Origin: Deinococcus detaillensis
GTDB lineage: Bacteria > Deinococcota > Deinococci > Deinococcales > Deinococcaceae
Reading direction: 5' to 3'
Assembly: GCF_007280555.1 (NCBI RefSeq)
Contig: NZ_VKDB01000032.1
Coordinates: 1 to 22,807 of the forward strand
DNA: 22,807 nucleotides
Part shown: positions 1 to 8,457 of the stretch, one piece after another
Layout: every line of letters starts with the position of its first letter
Numbering within the stretch: the stretch's first letter is position 1
Program-made: the position numbers and the translations under genes
The notes under the pieces: model-generated
Told to the model about the DNA's origin: nothing
The model's input: only the letters and a program-made list of their open reading frames with translations
Databases searched by the model: none

Positions 1-2
1 TA

Positions 3-179
3 AGATTTGCCTTCACAGAGCAGAGCGAGGAGTTGGCTGCGACGGCGCTCTACAGCACAGGTACTGCGCTTGTAGATGACCCAGAAGTCATCGGCTTGGT
101 GGAGGAATTGAGGGTGTCTGATAGACAAAGTATAACAGATTTTTCGGAATCCGTATTAGGTATCTCGCTCAAGCAGTAA
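3..179 (+). CDS. C-terminal 58 residues of an unrecognised protein
   Basis: A reading frame enters from the left edge and stays open to a TAA at 177-179. The visible tail is acidic and mostly helical in character, beginning RFAFTEQSEELAATAL and ending SVLGISLKQ. I do not recognise the family. The frame is supported by protein-like composition and by a terminator-like hairpin about 47 bases after the stop. The base composition is lower in GC than that of the cobalamin genes further right. The start lies outside the window, so full length and function cannot be judged. Confidence 0.45.
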   Translation, partial: RFAFTEQSEELAATALYSTGTALVDDPEVIGLVEELRVSDRQSITDFSESVLGISLKQ

Positions 180-527
180 TAGAGGCAGTTTTGGCAACGA
201 CTTCGGTTACCAGCGCCGAGAAATAGCGCCGGGAAGGCGTTTCATTTCGGCTCCCTCAACCTATCTACTCAAAGTGGCTCGCAAGGCTAAAGAGCAACCA
301 AACAGCTCAAGCCAAGGCGCCGATGGTTTGGGCTGTTTATGGGCAGAGCCGAGGAGCAAATGTATCTTGGCTGCTCGCCCATCTACGTTTGAAGCAGATT
401 CCACCGCAGCTTCTGGTTTAGAGCATTTGGCGGGCTACCGGACTGGACTGAGCGCTTCCGCTCCTTCACTGCGGCATTGCACTGTCAGACCCGTCCACTG
501 CCAAAAGCACCGCCATACAACCTGAAC
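180..527. other. intergenic stretch without a recognisable gene
   Basis: Apart from the terminator-like hairpin at 226-247 and a small hairpin GAGCG-CTTC-CGCTC at 450-463, I see no gene here. The open frames have atypical composition and no ribosome binding site. The stretch separates the rightward partial gene from the end of the leftward hydantoinase gene. It could hold a decayed mobile element, but I could not recognise one. Confidence 0.4.
226..247 (+). terminator. possible rho-independent terminator after the partial gene
   Basis: GCGCC and GGCGT flank a GGGAA loop (226-240), followed by TTTCATTT. The stem is short and one pair is G-T, so this is a weak call. The position after the stop at 179 is what supports it. 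Confidence 0.35.
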
Positions 528-1901
528 TCAGATACGTTGCCGGTGCAGAAACTGTCCACTCCCTCGCTCGGTTATCAGCCGTCCCTGATCGATTACTGTT
601 TGGCCCCGCACAAGGACGGTCACCGGCATACCCCGAACTTCCATCCCCTCGTACAAGCTGTAATCGACGGCACCGTGGTTGGTCTTGGCTGTAATCGTGT
701 GCGGGCGCTCCAGATCCCACAGCGCCAAATCGGCGTCATAGCCCGGCGCAATAGCCCCCTTCACGCCGCCGAGGCCGAAGCTGCGGGCAGGATTGGTAGC
801 GGTCAGGGCCACGAAGCGCTCCAAACTGAAGTGGCCGCCGCGCACGCCCGCTTGGTGCAGCACCATCAAACGCTCCTCGATACCGGGCACGCCGTTGGGA
901 ATCAGAGTGAAATTGTCCCTGCCTAAAGTCTTTTGGGTGTCAAAGCGGAAAGGACAGTGATCGGTGCTGATGACACTGAGCGTGCCGTCACCCACCGCTG
1001 CCCACAGCGCGGCCTGATCTTCCTTTTCGCGGAGCGGCGGGCTGCACACCCACTTGGCCCCCTCGAAGCCGAGACAGTCCAGATCGTCCTTGGTAAAGAA
1101 GAAGTACTGGGTACAGGTCTCGGCAGTGACGCGTGCGCCCCGCGCTTGGGCCTCACGCACCCGCGCCAACGCCGGGCGGCAGCTCAGGTGGACAATGTAG
1201 AGCGGTGCGCCCAGCACTTCGGCCAGCGCAATCGCCCGGCCGGTGGCCTCGGCCTCCAGCTCGGGGGGACGGGTTAGGGCGTGATATTTGGGAGCCGTCT
1301 CGCCACGGGCGACGGCCTCTGCCATGAGGATCTCAATAGCGTCACCGTTCTCGGCATGCACCAGCGTCAACACGCCGGCGTCACGGGCACGCTCCAGGCA
1401 GCGGAACACCGCCGTGTCATCGACTTGCAGGGTGTCCTTATAAGCCAGAAACAGCTTGATGGACGTGACGCCCTGATCCGGCAGACCAGCAATCTCGTCC
1501 AGTACCTCCGGCAGCGGATCGGTCACGGCGACGTGAAAGCCGTAGTCGATGACGGCCTGCCCCTTTGCCCTGCCGTGCCAGATATCCAGCGCCGCTCTCA
1601 GGCTGCTTCCTTTGGGCTGAATGCAGAAGTCGAGGTGCGTGGTGGTGCCGCCCATCGCCGCCGCGACCTGGCCGGTGTAGTAATCGTCACAGGTCACGGT
1701 GCCCATCGAAGGCATCGACAGGTGGGTGTGAACGTCGATACCGCCCGGCAAGACGTATTTGCCGCTGGCATCGATGATCTTGTCGCCGGATTGCGCCAAA
1801 TCTAGCCCCAGCGCCGTGATCTTGCCGCCGTCCACCCGCACGTCAGCCTGAAAACGGCCATCTGCCGTGACGACCGTACCGCCGCTGATGATCAAGCTCA
1901 T
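528..1901 (-). CDS. hydA: D-hydantoinase / dihydropyrimidinase
   Basis: Cyclic amidohydrolase of 457 residues, the usual length for the family. It opens the ring of dihydropyrimidines or 5-substituted hydantoins to give N-carbamoyl amino acids, in the cytoplasm. The binuclear metal site is complete: HxH at H58 and H60 (GIDVHTHLSMP), the lysine that is carboxylated at K149 (TSIKLFLAYKD), H182 (LVHAENGD), H238 (YIVHLSC) and the catalytic aspartate D314 (STDHCPF). The ATG has GGAGA about 8 bases upstream. It is the last gene of a leftward set with a PLP enzyme and amino-acid ABC components, which suggests catabolism of an imported ureide. No carbamoylase gene is in the window. Allantoinase and phenylhydantoinase are related alternatives; the substrate cannot be read from sequence. 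Confidence 0.9.
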   Translation of the reverse strand: MSLIISGGTVVTADGRFQADVRVDGGKITALGLDLAQSGDKIIDASGKYVLPGGIDVHTHLSMPSMGTVTCDDYYTGQVAAAMGGTTTHLDFCIQPKGSSLRAALDIWHGRAKGQAVIDYGFHVAVTDPLPEVLDEIAGLPDQGVTSIKLFLAYKDTLQVDDTAVFRCLERARDAGVLTLVHAENGDAIEILMAEAVARGETAPKYHALTRPPELEAEATGRAIALAEVLGAPLYIVHLSCRPALARVREAQARGARVTAETCTQYFFFTKDDLDCLGFEGAKWVCSPPLREKEDQAALWAAVGDGTLSVISTDHCPFRFDTQKTLGRDNFTLIPNGVPGIEERLMVLHQAGVRGGHFSLERFVALTATNPARSFGLGGVKGAIAPGYDADLALWDLERPHTITAKTNHGAVDYSLYEGMEVRGMPVTVLVRGQTVIDQGRLITERGSGQFLHRQRI

Positions 1902-1973
1902 TCGGTTGTCTCCATGTTATCTCTTGCGACTTGGAAGAGTTGATCTGTGTGGATGAATTTCTCCTGTCTCACT

Positions 1974-3233
1974 TCACAGGCCAAACGCTTCCAGCCCAGC
2001 GATCAAGCGGTCGACTTCGGCCAGGGTGTTGTAGTGGGCCATCGAGACGCGCACCACGCCCTCCTCCTGATCGAGGTCCAAGCTCTGAATCAGGCGGTAA
2101 GCATAAAAATGTCCGTAGCGCACCGCGATGTGCTGCCCGTCCAGAAATTTGGGAAGCTCCGACGAGGCCACACCGTCCACCACGAAACTGATGGTGTCCA
2201 CTCGCGCCGAAGGATCTGCCAGCGGATGCCCGATGACCCGCACATTGGGTTTGGTGGCGAGGTATTCGAGCAGTCGCCCGGCCAAGACCGCTTCGTGCGC
2301 GGTGAAGGCGTCGAACACGGCGCTGAGACTGTCCACCCCAAGCCGCGACTGAAGGGCGCTCATGTAATCGGTCACGCCCGTCAGGCCGTAGGTCAGCTCA
2401 TAGTTGAGGTTGCCCGGCTGAAGTCGGTACGCCGCCGCGTCCGGCGAGACGAAGAAGTGGTTGATGCTGGGCAGTTCGAGGAGGTTCTCTAGCTTGCCGA
2501 ACAGCAGCGAGATGTGTGGGCCGTAGACCTTGTACCAGCTGAACAGGTAAAAATCCACGTCCCAGGCCTGCACATCGACCATTCGGTGGGGCGCGTAAGC
2601 CACGCCGTCCACGAACACTTTCGCGCCGCGCTGATGCACAAAGCGGGTGATTTCCGGCACCGGATTGATGGTGCCCAGCACGTTCGAGACGTGCGTGAAG
2701 CAGACCAGCCGGGTGCGGTCGGTCATCAGGGTCCCCAGCGTGTTCAGGTCGAGTTGCAGTGTCTGGGTATCGATCTTCCAGATTTTGGTTTTGATGCCGC
2801 GCGATTCCAGCCGTGTCCAGGCTCCCACGTTCGCCTCGTGGTCGGTGTCGGTGATGATGATCTCGTCGCCGGCTTTCAGGAATTCGCCCATCGAGGAAGC
2901 CAGGTTGGCGACGAGCTGCGTCGAACTGCCGCCCAGAACAACCTCACGCGGATCGGCGGCGTTGACAAAGTGGGCCGCCGCCTGCACACCTGCCGCGACG
3001 CGGGCGCTGGCTTCCTGCGAGACGGCGTAGCTGGCCCCAAGCTGCACACTGGTGCTGGTCAGATACTCGCTGACGCGTTCGGCCACGCCGCGCAGCACCT
3101 GCGAGCCGCCCGCGTTGTCGAAAAAGGCCCAAGGACTATCGAGCGCCGGAAACTGAGAACGGATGAAGCCGAGGTGTGGCTCCAGCGGTGAAACGGTAGG
3201 GGAGACGGGAACAGAGATGGGAAGTGTGGTCAT
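1974..3233 (-). CDS. class V aminotransferase / cysteine-desulfurase-like PLP enzyme
   Basis: PLP-dependent fold-type I enzyme of 419 residues. The PLP-binding lysine is K235 in FSWYKVYGPH, the cofactor aspartate is D209 (VFVDGVAYAPH), and H132 (TDTDHEANVGAW) is the ring-stacking histidine. The pattern matches the SufS-like 'cysteine desulfurase-like protein' subfamily, not NifS/IscS. No Suf scaffold or Fe-S genes are nearby. The ATG has AAGGAAGG just upstream. It lies 72 bases before the hydantoinase gene and 79 bases after the ABC permease, all on one strand, so co-transcription is likely. From context it probably acts on an amino acid freed from the imported compound (desulfuration, lyase or transamination); this is inference. 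Confidence 0.8.
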   Translation of the reverse strand: MTTLPISVPVSPTVSPLEPHLGFIRSQFPALDSPWAFFDNAGGSQVLRGVAERVSEYLTSTSVQLGASYAVSQEASARVAAGVQAAAHFVNAADPREVVLGGSSTQLVANLASSMGEFLKAGDEIIITDTDHEANVGAWTRLESRGIKTKIWKIDTQTLQLDLNTLGTLMTDRTRLVCFTHVSNVLGTINPVPEITRFVHQRGAKVFVDGVAYAPHRMVDVQAWDVDFYLFSWYKVYGPHISLLFGKLENLLELPSINHFFVSPDAAAYRLQPGNLNYELTYGLTGVTDYMSALQSRLGVDSLSAVFDAFTAHEAVLAGRLLEYLATKPNVRVIGHPLADPSARVDTISFVVDGVASSELPKFLDGQHIAVRYGHFYAYRLIQSLDLDQEEGVVRVSMAHYNTLAEVDRLIAGLEAFGL

Positions 3234-3312
3234 AAGGCCTTCCTTGTAAGCGGGTCAGGGCGCGAGGGGAATCCGGAGTCTGTGCTGCTGGCTTGGTGCT
3301 GCTGGTTTATTT

Positions 3313-3993
3313 TCAGCGGCTGGCCCGCTGTTTGGCCCGCGCCTCGAAGCGGCTGACGAGGCGCACCAGCGGAAAGAGCAGCACCACATAAATCAGTGCC
3401 GCGCCCACCAACGGGGTGGGATTGGCCGAGAGTGCTTGCTGCGAGGTGGCCTGCTGGAGCAGTTCGGGCAAAGCCACCACCGAGGCGATAGCGGTGTCTT
3501 TCATGATCGAGACCGCGTTGCCGGTCAAGGGCGGCACCACGATTCTGAGCGCCTGCGGCAAGATCACGCTGGTCATCACGTCCCAACCGCGCAGACCCAG
3601 CGAGCGGGCCGCCTCAAACTGTCCGGTGGGAATCGCCTCAATGCCTGAGCGGATGATCTCGGCCACATACGCCGAGGCGATCAGGGCAATCGCCAGAACG
3701 GCGCAGGTAAAGGCGGGCAGCAAAATCTTGACGAACGGCAGAGCGTAGTAGATCAGCACCATGAACACCAGCAGCGGCATGGCCCGCAGCACGTCAATGT
3801 AAAAACGCACCAGCGCCCGCAACCAGCGCGGCCCGTACAGGCCCATCAGCGCCACCACCAAGCCCAGTAAAGTGCCCACAACGGCGCTGATCACCCCCAG
3901 TTCTAAGGTTATCAGCAGGCCGCGCAGCAGAGCAGGGAGCGCCGATTGCAGCACGCCAAGATTAAAGAAAGTGTCGAGCAGTTTCACCGGCAC
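3313..3993 (-). CDS. polar amino-acid ABC transporter permease (HisM/GlnP type)
   Basis: Integral membrane protein of 226 residues with about five hydrophobic segments. It carries the EAA loop that docks the ATPase, here GQFEAARSLGLRGWDVMTSV followed by ILPQALR, the signature of the HisM/GlnP/ArtQ permeases. The start is GTG at 3993, 20 bases after the stop of the binding-protein gene; no strong ribosome binding site is seen, which suggests translational coupling. Together with the upstream binding protein it forms two of the three parts of an importer. The ATPase is missing from this gene set, so it must be supplied from elsewhere or shared. The substrate is not readable from sequence. Confidence 0.88.
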   Translation of the reverse strand: MPVKLLDTFFNLGVLQSALPALLRGLLITLELGVISAVVGTLLGLVVALMGLYGPRWLRALVRFYIDVLRAMPLLVFMVLIYYALPFVKILLPAFTCAVLAIALIASAYVAEIIRSGIEAIPTGQFEAARSLGLRGWDVMTSVILPQALRIVVPPLTGNAVSIMKDTAIASVVALPELLQQATSQQALSANPTPLVGAALIYVVLLFPLVRLVSRFEARAKQRASR

Positions 3994-4013
3994 CCGCCAT
4001 CAAATGAGCGCAA

Positions 4014-4799
4014 TTATTTGGGCATCGGCAAGATGGTGGCCGTCGAGGTTCCCTTCTCCGGCAAGACCCCGAACCATTTCTGGTGCAACTTGGCAAGGTA
4101 GCCGCTCTTCTTCATGGCGTCGAGTTGGGTATTAAACTGCGCGGCCAATGGATTGTCTTTGGCGAACATCACGCTGTACTGCTCGCCGGTCTTGAGGCGC
4201 TCCACGACTTTGACGCCGCCAGTGATTTTGGCGTAATACAGCAGGGCCGGAATATCGGAGATGTAGCCGTCGATGCGCCCGGCTTTGAGGTCGAGCATGG
4301 CCGGATTCAGGCCGGTGTACTCGCGGATGGTGTAGCCATACTGGGCCTGATGGGCAGCGGCCCACACTGCGCCGGTCGAGCCGGTGTCCACGCCGACGGT
4401 CTTGCCTTTGAAGGTATTGATTTTGCCGAGGGTGCTGCCGCTGGCCACCGTGAGCGACTGGTCGGAGTCGTAATAGGGCTGCGCGAACGACACGGTTTCC
4501 AAACGCTTTTTGGTGATAGTGATGCTGGAGATGGCGGCGTCGATGCGTCCCGACTGCACGGCGGCAAACAGGCCGTTGAACGGCGTGTTGACGACGTTGA
4601 CCTTTTTGCCCAAATTTTTGGCGATCTCGCTGACCAGCTCGATTTCAAAGCCGATGTTGGCTCCGCTGGCGTCCTGAAATTCCCACGGCACGTTGCCGAT
4701 GTTGGCCCCGACGTTGATCGTGTCCTGAGCCTGGGCGCTCGCTGCAAGCAGTAGAGAAATCAGCAGCAACCCGCCGCGTGCGGTCTTCGTTCGCTTCAT
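4014..4799 (-). CDS. polar amino-acid ABC transporter substrate-binding protein (family 3)
   Basis: Secreted or periplasmic solute-binding protein of 261 residues. The chosen ATG at 4799 gives a classic signal peptide (MKRTKTARGG, then a Leu-rich core, cleavage near SAQAQ at residues 21-25) and has GGAGG about 7 bases upstream; a longer frame to 4895 lacks these features. The mature part shows the family 3 pattern: PWEFQDASGANIGFEIELV, then FNGLFAAVQSGRIDAAISS, SFAQPYYDSDQ and GKTVGVDTGSTG. It is first in the leftward set ahead of the permease, the PLP enzyme and the hydantoinase, so it probably decides what that pathway imports. Confidence 0.9.
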   Translation of the reverse strand: MKRTKTARGGLLLISLLLAASAQAQDTINVGANIGNVPWEFQDASGANIGFEIELVSEIAKNLGKKVNVVNTPFNGLFAAVQSGRIDAAISSITITKKRLETVSFAQPYYDSDQSLTVASGSTLGKINTFKGKTVGVDTGSTGAVWAAAHQAQYGYTIREYTGLNPAMLDLKAGRIDGYISDIPALLYYAKITGGVKVVERLKTGEQYSVMFAKDNPLAAQFNTQLDAMKKSGYLAKLHQKWFGVLPEKGTSTATILPMPK

Positions 4800-4935
4800 T
4801 TGAAATCCTCCGGAAAATCCTAGATCTCGAATCTTTGAATCTCGAACTTGGAGTGCCGCCGACTGTGCGGGCGCTCCCCAGCCATAAAGGAGCATCCTCA
4901 GATCAGCCGAAGATGGCTTTAATGAGTTACAGCTT

Positions 4936-4955
4936 AAGGCGAACTTAGACGCCTT
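4936..4955. promoter_or_regulatory. inverted repeat, possible operator
   Basis: AAGGCG and CGCCTT are perfect 6-base arms around AACTTAGA. It lies about 140 bases upstream of the binding-protein start and 225 bases upstream of the MFS start. The position in a divergent region suggests a regulator site, but a chance palindrome is possible. Confidence 0.3.
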
Positions 4956-5168
4956 GTCTACTCCACAATTGAATTTGCCTGCCGAGTCTACCGCTTCCCA
5001 CGCTCAGCCCGACCAGCTCAATTCTTTGCTGCTCTCAGGACGCAGGGAGAGAAGGAAATGGATTCTTTCCTACACTGCTGTTTCACATGGATCGGGCTCA
5101 AGAGCTTACTTAGGCGTACTCTGGTGGCCGAATCCTAAACTGAAGCCGGGAAGCAGGACTCGGCACGC

Positions 5169-5174
5169 TAACCT
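5169..5174 (+). promoter_or_regulatory. TANNNT -10 box next to the MFS start
   Basis: TAACCT ends 6 bases before the ATG at 5181. This matches the TANNNT box that in Deinococcus sits just upstream of leaderless genes, so that the RNA begins at the start codon. No clear -35 is seen. Confidence 0.4.
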
Positions 5175-5180
5175 GTGCAG

Positions 5181-6419
5181 ATGAGCCGTTTTCACCAAGC
5201 CGACCCCGAGCCCCCAGAGGCGGCGGGAACAACGCCGCAAATTCCACAACGCCGCAAGCCCGCCGCCGCGCCCCTACTGATCGTGGGGCTGATTCTGGTG
5301 GCGCTCAACCTGCGCCCGCCCATTGCCGGGTTCGGGCCGCTGCTGTCTCAGATTCAAGCGGAGCTCAACGTCAGCGCGGCCACACTCAGTTTGCTGACCA
5401 CCTTGCCGCTGCTGTGCTGGGGCATCCTGGCTCCCCTCGCGCCGCTGCTGAGCCGCCGCTACAGCAACGAAACCATCATCTTGCTGGCCACCGCGCTGAT
5501 CGGGTTGGGCAGCGTGCTGAGGATCGGCGCGACGCTGCCGGTCATTTTGATGGGTACGGTGCTGGTCGGTGCGGGCATCGCCCTGAACAACGTGCTACTG
5601 CCCAGCTTGATCCGGCGCGATTACCCCACCCGCGTCGGGCCGATGACTGGGCTGTACACGCTGGCGGTGGTGGGCGGCGCGGCGCTGGCCTCGGGGGTGG
5701 CGGTGCCGCTGATGACTGCGCTGGGCGGCGCGTGGCGCTCGTCGGTAGGCGTGTGGATCTTGCTGGCGGCGGCTGGCGTGCTGGCTTGGTTGCCCGCCGT
5801 GTTCGGGCGGCAGACGCACGCCCGAACAGCAATCAAAGGCGGGCCATCGGTGTGGAAAAATCCTTACGCGCTGCCGGTGACGCTGTACATGGGCTTTCAG
5901 TCGCTGGTGTTTTTCACCTGGCTGACATGGCTGCCCAAAGTGCTGCAAGACGAGGGCTTCACGGCGGCGCAGGCGGGGCTCATGCTGGCCTTTGCCAACG
6001 TGGTGCAGTTGCCTTTCACACTGGCGGTGCCGGTGCTGGCGGCGCGGCCCCGGCTGCTGGTGCCGCTGGCGGTGGTCACGGCACTCATCAGCGCGGCGGG
6101 CGTCACTGGCCTGCTGCTTGCTCCGCTGACGCCGTTGCCGTGGCTGCTGCTCTTGGGCATCGGCGCGGGCAGCACCTTTCCGCTGGCGCTGATGTTCATT
6201 GCCGTGCGGGCCGACAATCTGGCGCAGGTGCCGCAGCTCTCGGCGACGGCGCAGGGCTTCGGCTACGCGCTGGCGGCGACTGGCCCGTTTCTCTTCGGGG
6301 CGCTGCACGACAAAGCGGGCAACTGGCACGCGCCGCTGCTGTTTTTGCTGGCGATGACAGGCTTGGTGCTGATCACTGGGGTGGCAGCCGGCCGGACACG
6401 GAGCAGGCCAATAATTTGA
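5181..6419 (+). CDS. MFS transporter, CynX/NimT family
   Basis: Membrane transporter of 412 residues with about twelve hydrophobic segments. The N-terminal [14 protein letters not shown] motif and the following [20 protein letters not shown] are typical of the CynX/NimT branch, which includes the cyanate carrier CynX and nitroimidazole-related NimT. I chose ATG 5181 because a TANNNT box ends 6 bases upstream; a GTG at 5175 is also possible and adds two residues. It is divergent from the hydantoinase set. A functional link (ureide or carbamoyl compound transport) is tempting but unproven, since CynX-like proteins carry various small anions and drugs. Confidence 0.88.
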   Translation: MSRFHQADPEPPEAAGTTPQIPQRRKPAAAPLLIVGLILVALNLRPPIAGFGPLLSQIQAELNVSAATLSLLTTLPLLCWGILAPLAPLLSRRYSNETIILLATALIGLGSVLRIGATLPVILMGTVLVGAGIALNNVLLPSLIRRDYPTRVGPMTGLYTLAVVGGAALASGVAVPLMTALGGAWRSSVGVWILLAAAGVLAWLPAVFGRQTHARTAIKGGPSVWKNPYALPVTLYMGFQSLVFFTWLTWLPKVLQDEGFTAAQAGLMLAFANVVQLPFTLAVPVLAARPRLLVPLAVVTALISAAGVTGLLLAPLTPLPWLLLLGIGAGSTFPLALMFIAVRADNLAQVPQLSATAQGFGYALAATGPFLFGALHDKAGNWHAPLLFLLAMTGLVLITGVAAGRTRSRPII

Positions 6420-6722
6420 GACGAATGCCGCTGAACGTGCCCAAACAGTGTCCAGACGTGTTCAACTCGCATTGGAGGCCGCTTGATGCCGTGAGTATCA
6501 ATCACATTTGAAGGTTGCATCTGCGTCTTTGCTGCTCCGACTCCTTTATACTCAGGCCAAACGAAAACGCATTACTCATTGGTTCAAAGCTCGGGTCTGT
6601 CCAGCCACAGGAGTGTGTTGTGGAGAGTCTGGAATCCGCCGCCAGCGGTGAAGAGTCGGTGGTCTGAACCGATCAGCGCGGGCGGCGACGTGCTCTCTCA
6701 CTTTTACGACTCAGGAGGCCAA
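6420..6722 (+). other. leader region upstream of the kinase gene set
   Basis: No gene is supported. A TATACT box lies at 6547-6552 but has no good -35 partner at 16-18 bases. If it is used, the transcript has about 165 bases of leader before the first ribosome binding site at 6713-6718. No known riboswitch pattern was recognised. Confidence 0.35.
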
Positions 6723-6890
6723 ATGTCTCGATGCTCCAATTCAGCGGCAGATCATCAGCGTTACCCTGCCGCAGTTTGGCACCAGACTTCTCCGGATCAG
6801 GGCTTTGAGCAGCCCACTCAAATTGGCGGCTATGCTGAGTCGCTGGCGGGAGAACACCTCAACGTGCTGCGGCTGAGGAAGCGGGCGTGA
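6723..6890 (+). CDS. possible small protein of 55 residues, unrecognised
   Basis: A short frame starts with ATG at 6723, four bases after AGGAGG (6713-6718), the strongest ribosome binding site of this area. It ends in a TGA that overlaps the GTG start of the kinase as GTGA, the arrangement used for translational coupling. The product begins MSRCSNSAADHQ and ends LRLRKRA, is polar, and has no hydrophobic segment or motif that I recognise. It may be a real small protein, a coupling leader peptide, or the 3' end of a decayed gene. The composition is unlike that of the neighbours. Confidence 0.4.
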   Translation: MSRCSNSAADHQRYPAAVWHQTSPDQGFEQPTQIGGYAESLAGEHLNVLRLRKRA

Positions 6891-8446
6891 GCGGCTTCCT
6901 CCTAGCCATCGACGCGGGCACCGGCAGCGTCCGGGCGGTGCTGTTCACGCCGCAAGGCCAGCAAGTCGCAGTGGCTGCTCAGGAATGGACACACGAGAAT
7001 GACGGCACCCCCGGCGTGATGGACTTTGCCGTGGAGCGCAACTGGGGCGTGATCTGTCAGTGCATCCAGCGGGTGATGGCTCAAGCCGGGGCCACACCGG
7101 AGAGCATTCTGGCCGTCAGCGCCAGCAGTATGCGCGAGGCCATCGTGCTGTATGACGAGTCTGGCCGCGAGATCTGGGCCTGCGCCAACGTGGACGCCCG
7201 CGCCGCCGAGCAGGTGCGCTTGCTTCAGCGCGACCACGCTCAAGTCGAGCGGCAAACTTATCAGGAAAGCGGCCAGACCTTTGCTCTCAGCGCTGTGCCC
7301 CGGCTGCTGTGGATCAAGCAGCACCAGCCGGAGGTATTCGGGCGCATTCACCGCGTCAGCATGCTCAGCGACTGGGTGCTTTACCGGCTGGGCGGCGTGC
7401 TGGCCAGCGATCCGTCCAATGCCTGTACCAGTGGGATGTTCAGTTTGCTTCGCCGCGACTGGTCGAGGGTAGGGCTAAACGATCTGGGCTTGCCCGACGA
7501 ACTGTTTCCACCCGTTCTCGAATCCGGCACCGCCTTTTCAGCCGTCACCCCACGCGCCGCAGGGGAGTCTGGTCTGCGGCCCGGCACACCCGTCGTGATG
7601 GGTGGGGGAGACGTGCAACTCGGTTGCGTGGGGCTGGGCGTGGTGCGGCCCGGACAGACGGCTATTCTGGGCGGCACCTTCTGGCAGCAGGAAGTCAATC
7701 TGGCCGAGCCCAAAACCGACCCGGCGATGGACATCCGCATCAACTGCCACGCCGTGCCGGGCGTCTGGCAGGCCGAGACCATCTCCTTTTTCGTGGGCGC
7801 GGCGATGCGCTGGTTCCGCGACACGTACTGCGACGAGGAGCGCCGTCAGGAGCAGCTGGGCGGGCGGGACGCCTACAGCTCACTGGAAGAGCAGGCCCGC
7901 CAGGTGCCACCCGGCGCTTACGGTATCATCCCGATTTTCAGCGACGTGATGCGCTACAGCGCTTGGTATCACGCCGCTCCGTCGTTCCTCAACCTCTCGC
8001 TTGACCCTGTCAAGTCCAGTCGGGGCGCACTGTTCCGGGCGCTGGAGGAACATGCCGCCGTCGTCAGCGTGCAAAACCTGCTGCTGATTCAGCAGTTTAC
8101 CCACGTGGACAGCGAGGTACTGACCTTCGCGGGCGGCGGCAGCAAGGGTGAATTGTGGTGCCAGATTCTGGCCGACGTGAGTGGTAAGCCGGTGCGGGTG
8201 CCGGTGGTCAAGGAAGCGACGGCGCTGGGCACGGCCATTGCCGCCGGAACGGGCGTGGGCGTCTACGCCTCGCTGGCCGAGGGCGGCGAGGCGCTGGTGA
8301 GTTGGGAGCGCACCTACCAGCCAAATCGGGCGCTCGGGGCGCTGTACGCTGAGCTAACCGGCCGCTGGCAAATTGCCTACGCTGCTCAGCGGAGTTTGGT
8401 GGATCAGGGCATTACCACTTCGCTGTGGAAAGCTCCAGGACTCTGA
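6887..8446 (+). CDS. lsrK: FGGY-family kinase, LsrK (autoinducer-2 kinase) homologue
   Basis: Kinase of 519 residues, close to the about 530 of E. coli LsrK, which phosphorylates the quorum signal AI-2 (DPD) at C5 in the cytoplasm. Compared from memory with E. coli LsrK, the blocks run almost unchanged: DAGTGSVRAV (9-18), IWACANVDARAAEQV (96-110), GGGDVQLGCVGLGVVRP (239-255, catalytic base D242), LGGTFWQQ (261-268), FAGGGSKGELWCQILADVSG (414-433), VPVVKEATALGTAIAAG (438-454) and the C-terminus SLWKAPGL. That points to LsrK, not to glycerol, xylulose or ribulose kinases. The start is GTG with GAGGAA about 7 bases upstream, overlapping the preceding TGA. It is followed by a cupin gene. No Lsr transporter, LsrR, LsrF or LsrG is in the window. 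Confidence 0.88.
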   Translation: MSGFLLAIDAGTGSVRAVLFTPQGQQVAVAAQEWTHENDGTPGVMDFAVERNWGVICQCIQRVMAQAGATPESILAVSASSMREAIVLYDESGREIWACANVDARAAEQVRLLQRDHAQVERQTYQESGQTFALSAVPRLLWIKQHQPEVFGRIHRVSMLSDWVLYRLGGVLASDPSNACTSGMFSLLRRDWSRVGLNDLGLPDELFPPVLESGTAFSAVTPRAAGESGLRPGTPVVMGGGDVQLGCVGLGVVRPGQTAILGGTFWQQEVNLAEPKTDPAMDIRINCHAVPGVWQAETISFFVGAAMRWFRDTYCDEERRQEQLGGRDAYSSLEEQARQVPPGAYGIIPIFSDVMRYSAWYHAAPSFLNLSLDPVKSSRGALFRALEEHAAVVSVQNLLLIQQFTHVDSEVLTFAGGGSKGELWCQILADVSGKPVRVPVVKEATALGTAIAAGTGVGVYASLAEGGEALVSWERTYQPNRALGALYAELTGRWQIAYAAQRSLVDQGITTSLWKAPGL

Positions 8447-8457
8447 AGGAGAACGAT

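Larger units (their letters stand above)
4800..5180. other. divergent intergenic region between binding-protein and MFS genes
   Basis: No gene is supported here. On the minus-strand leader of the binding-protein gene there are two direct copies of ATCTCGAA with a 15-base period (4824-4831 and 4839-4846, plus-strand reading) and an inverted repeat AAGGCG-8 nt-CGCCTT at 4936-4955. These could be regulator sites or leader-RNA structures. No convincing -35/-10 pair was found for the leftward operon. Confidence 0.4.

Noticed and set aside
274..525. Open frame of 83 codons near the left edge
   Set aside because: There is no ribosome binding site, the composition is mixed and not protein-like, and no motif was recognised.
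4800..4895. Upstream extension of the ABC binding-protein frame
   Set aside because: The extension would bury the signal peptide and ignores the strong GGAGG site before ATG 4799.
5414..6511. Plus-strand open frame of 365 codons within the MFS gene
   Set aside because: The product is Ala/Gly/Arg-rich low-complexity sequence in another frame of the transporter gene.
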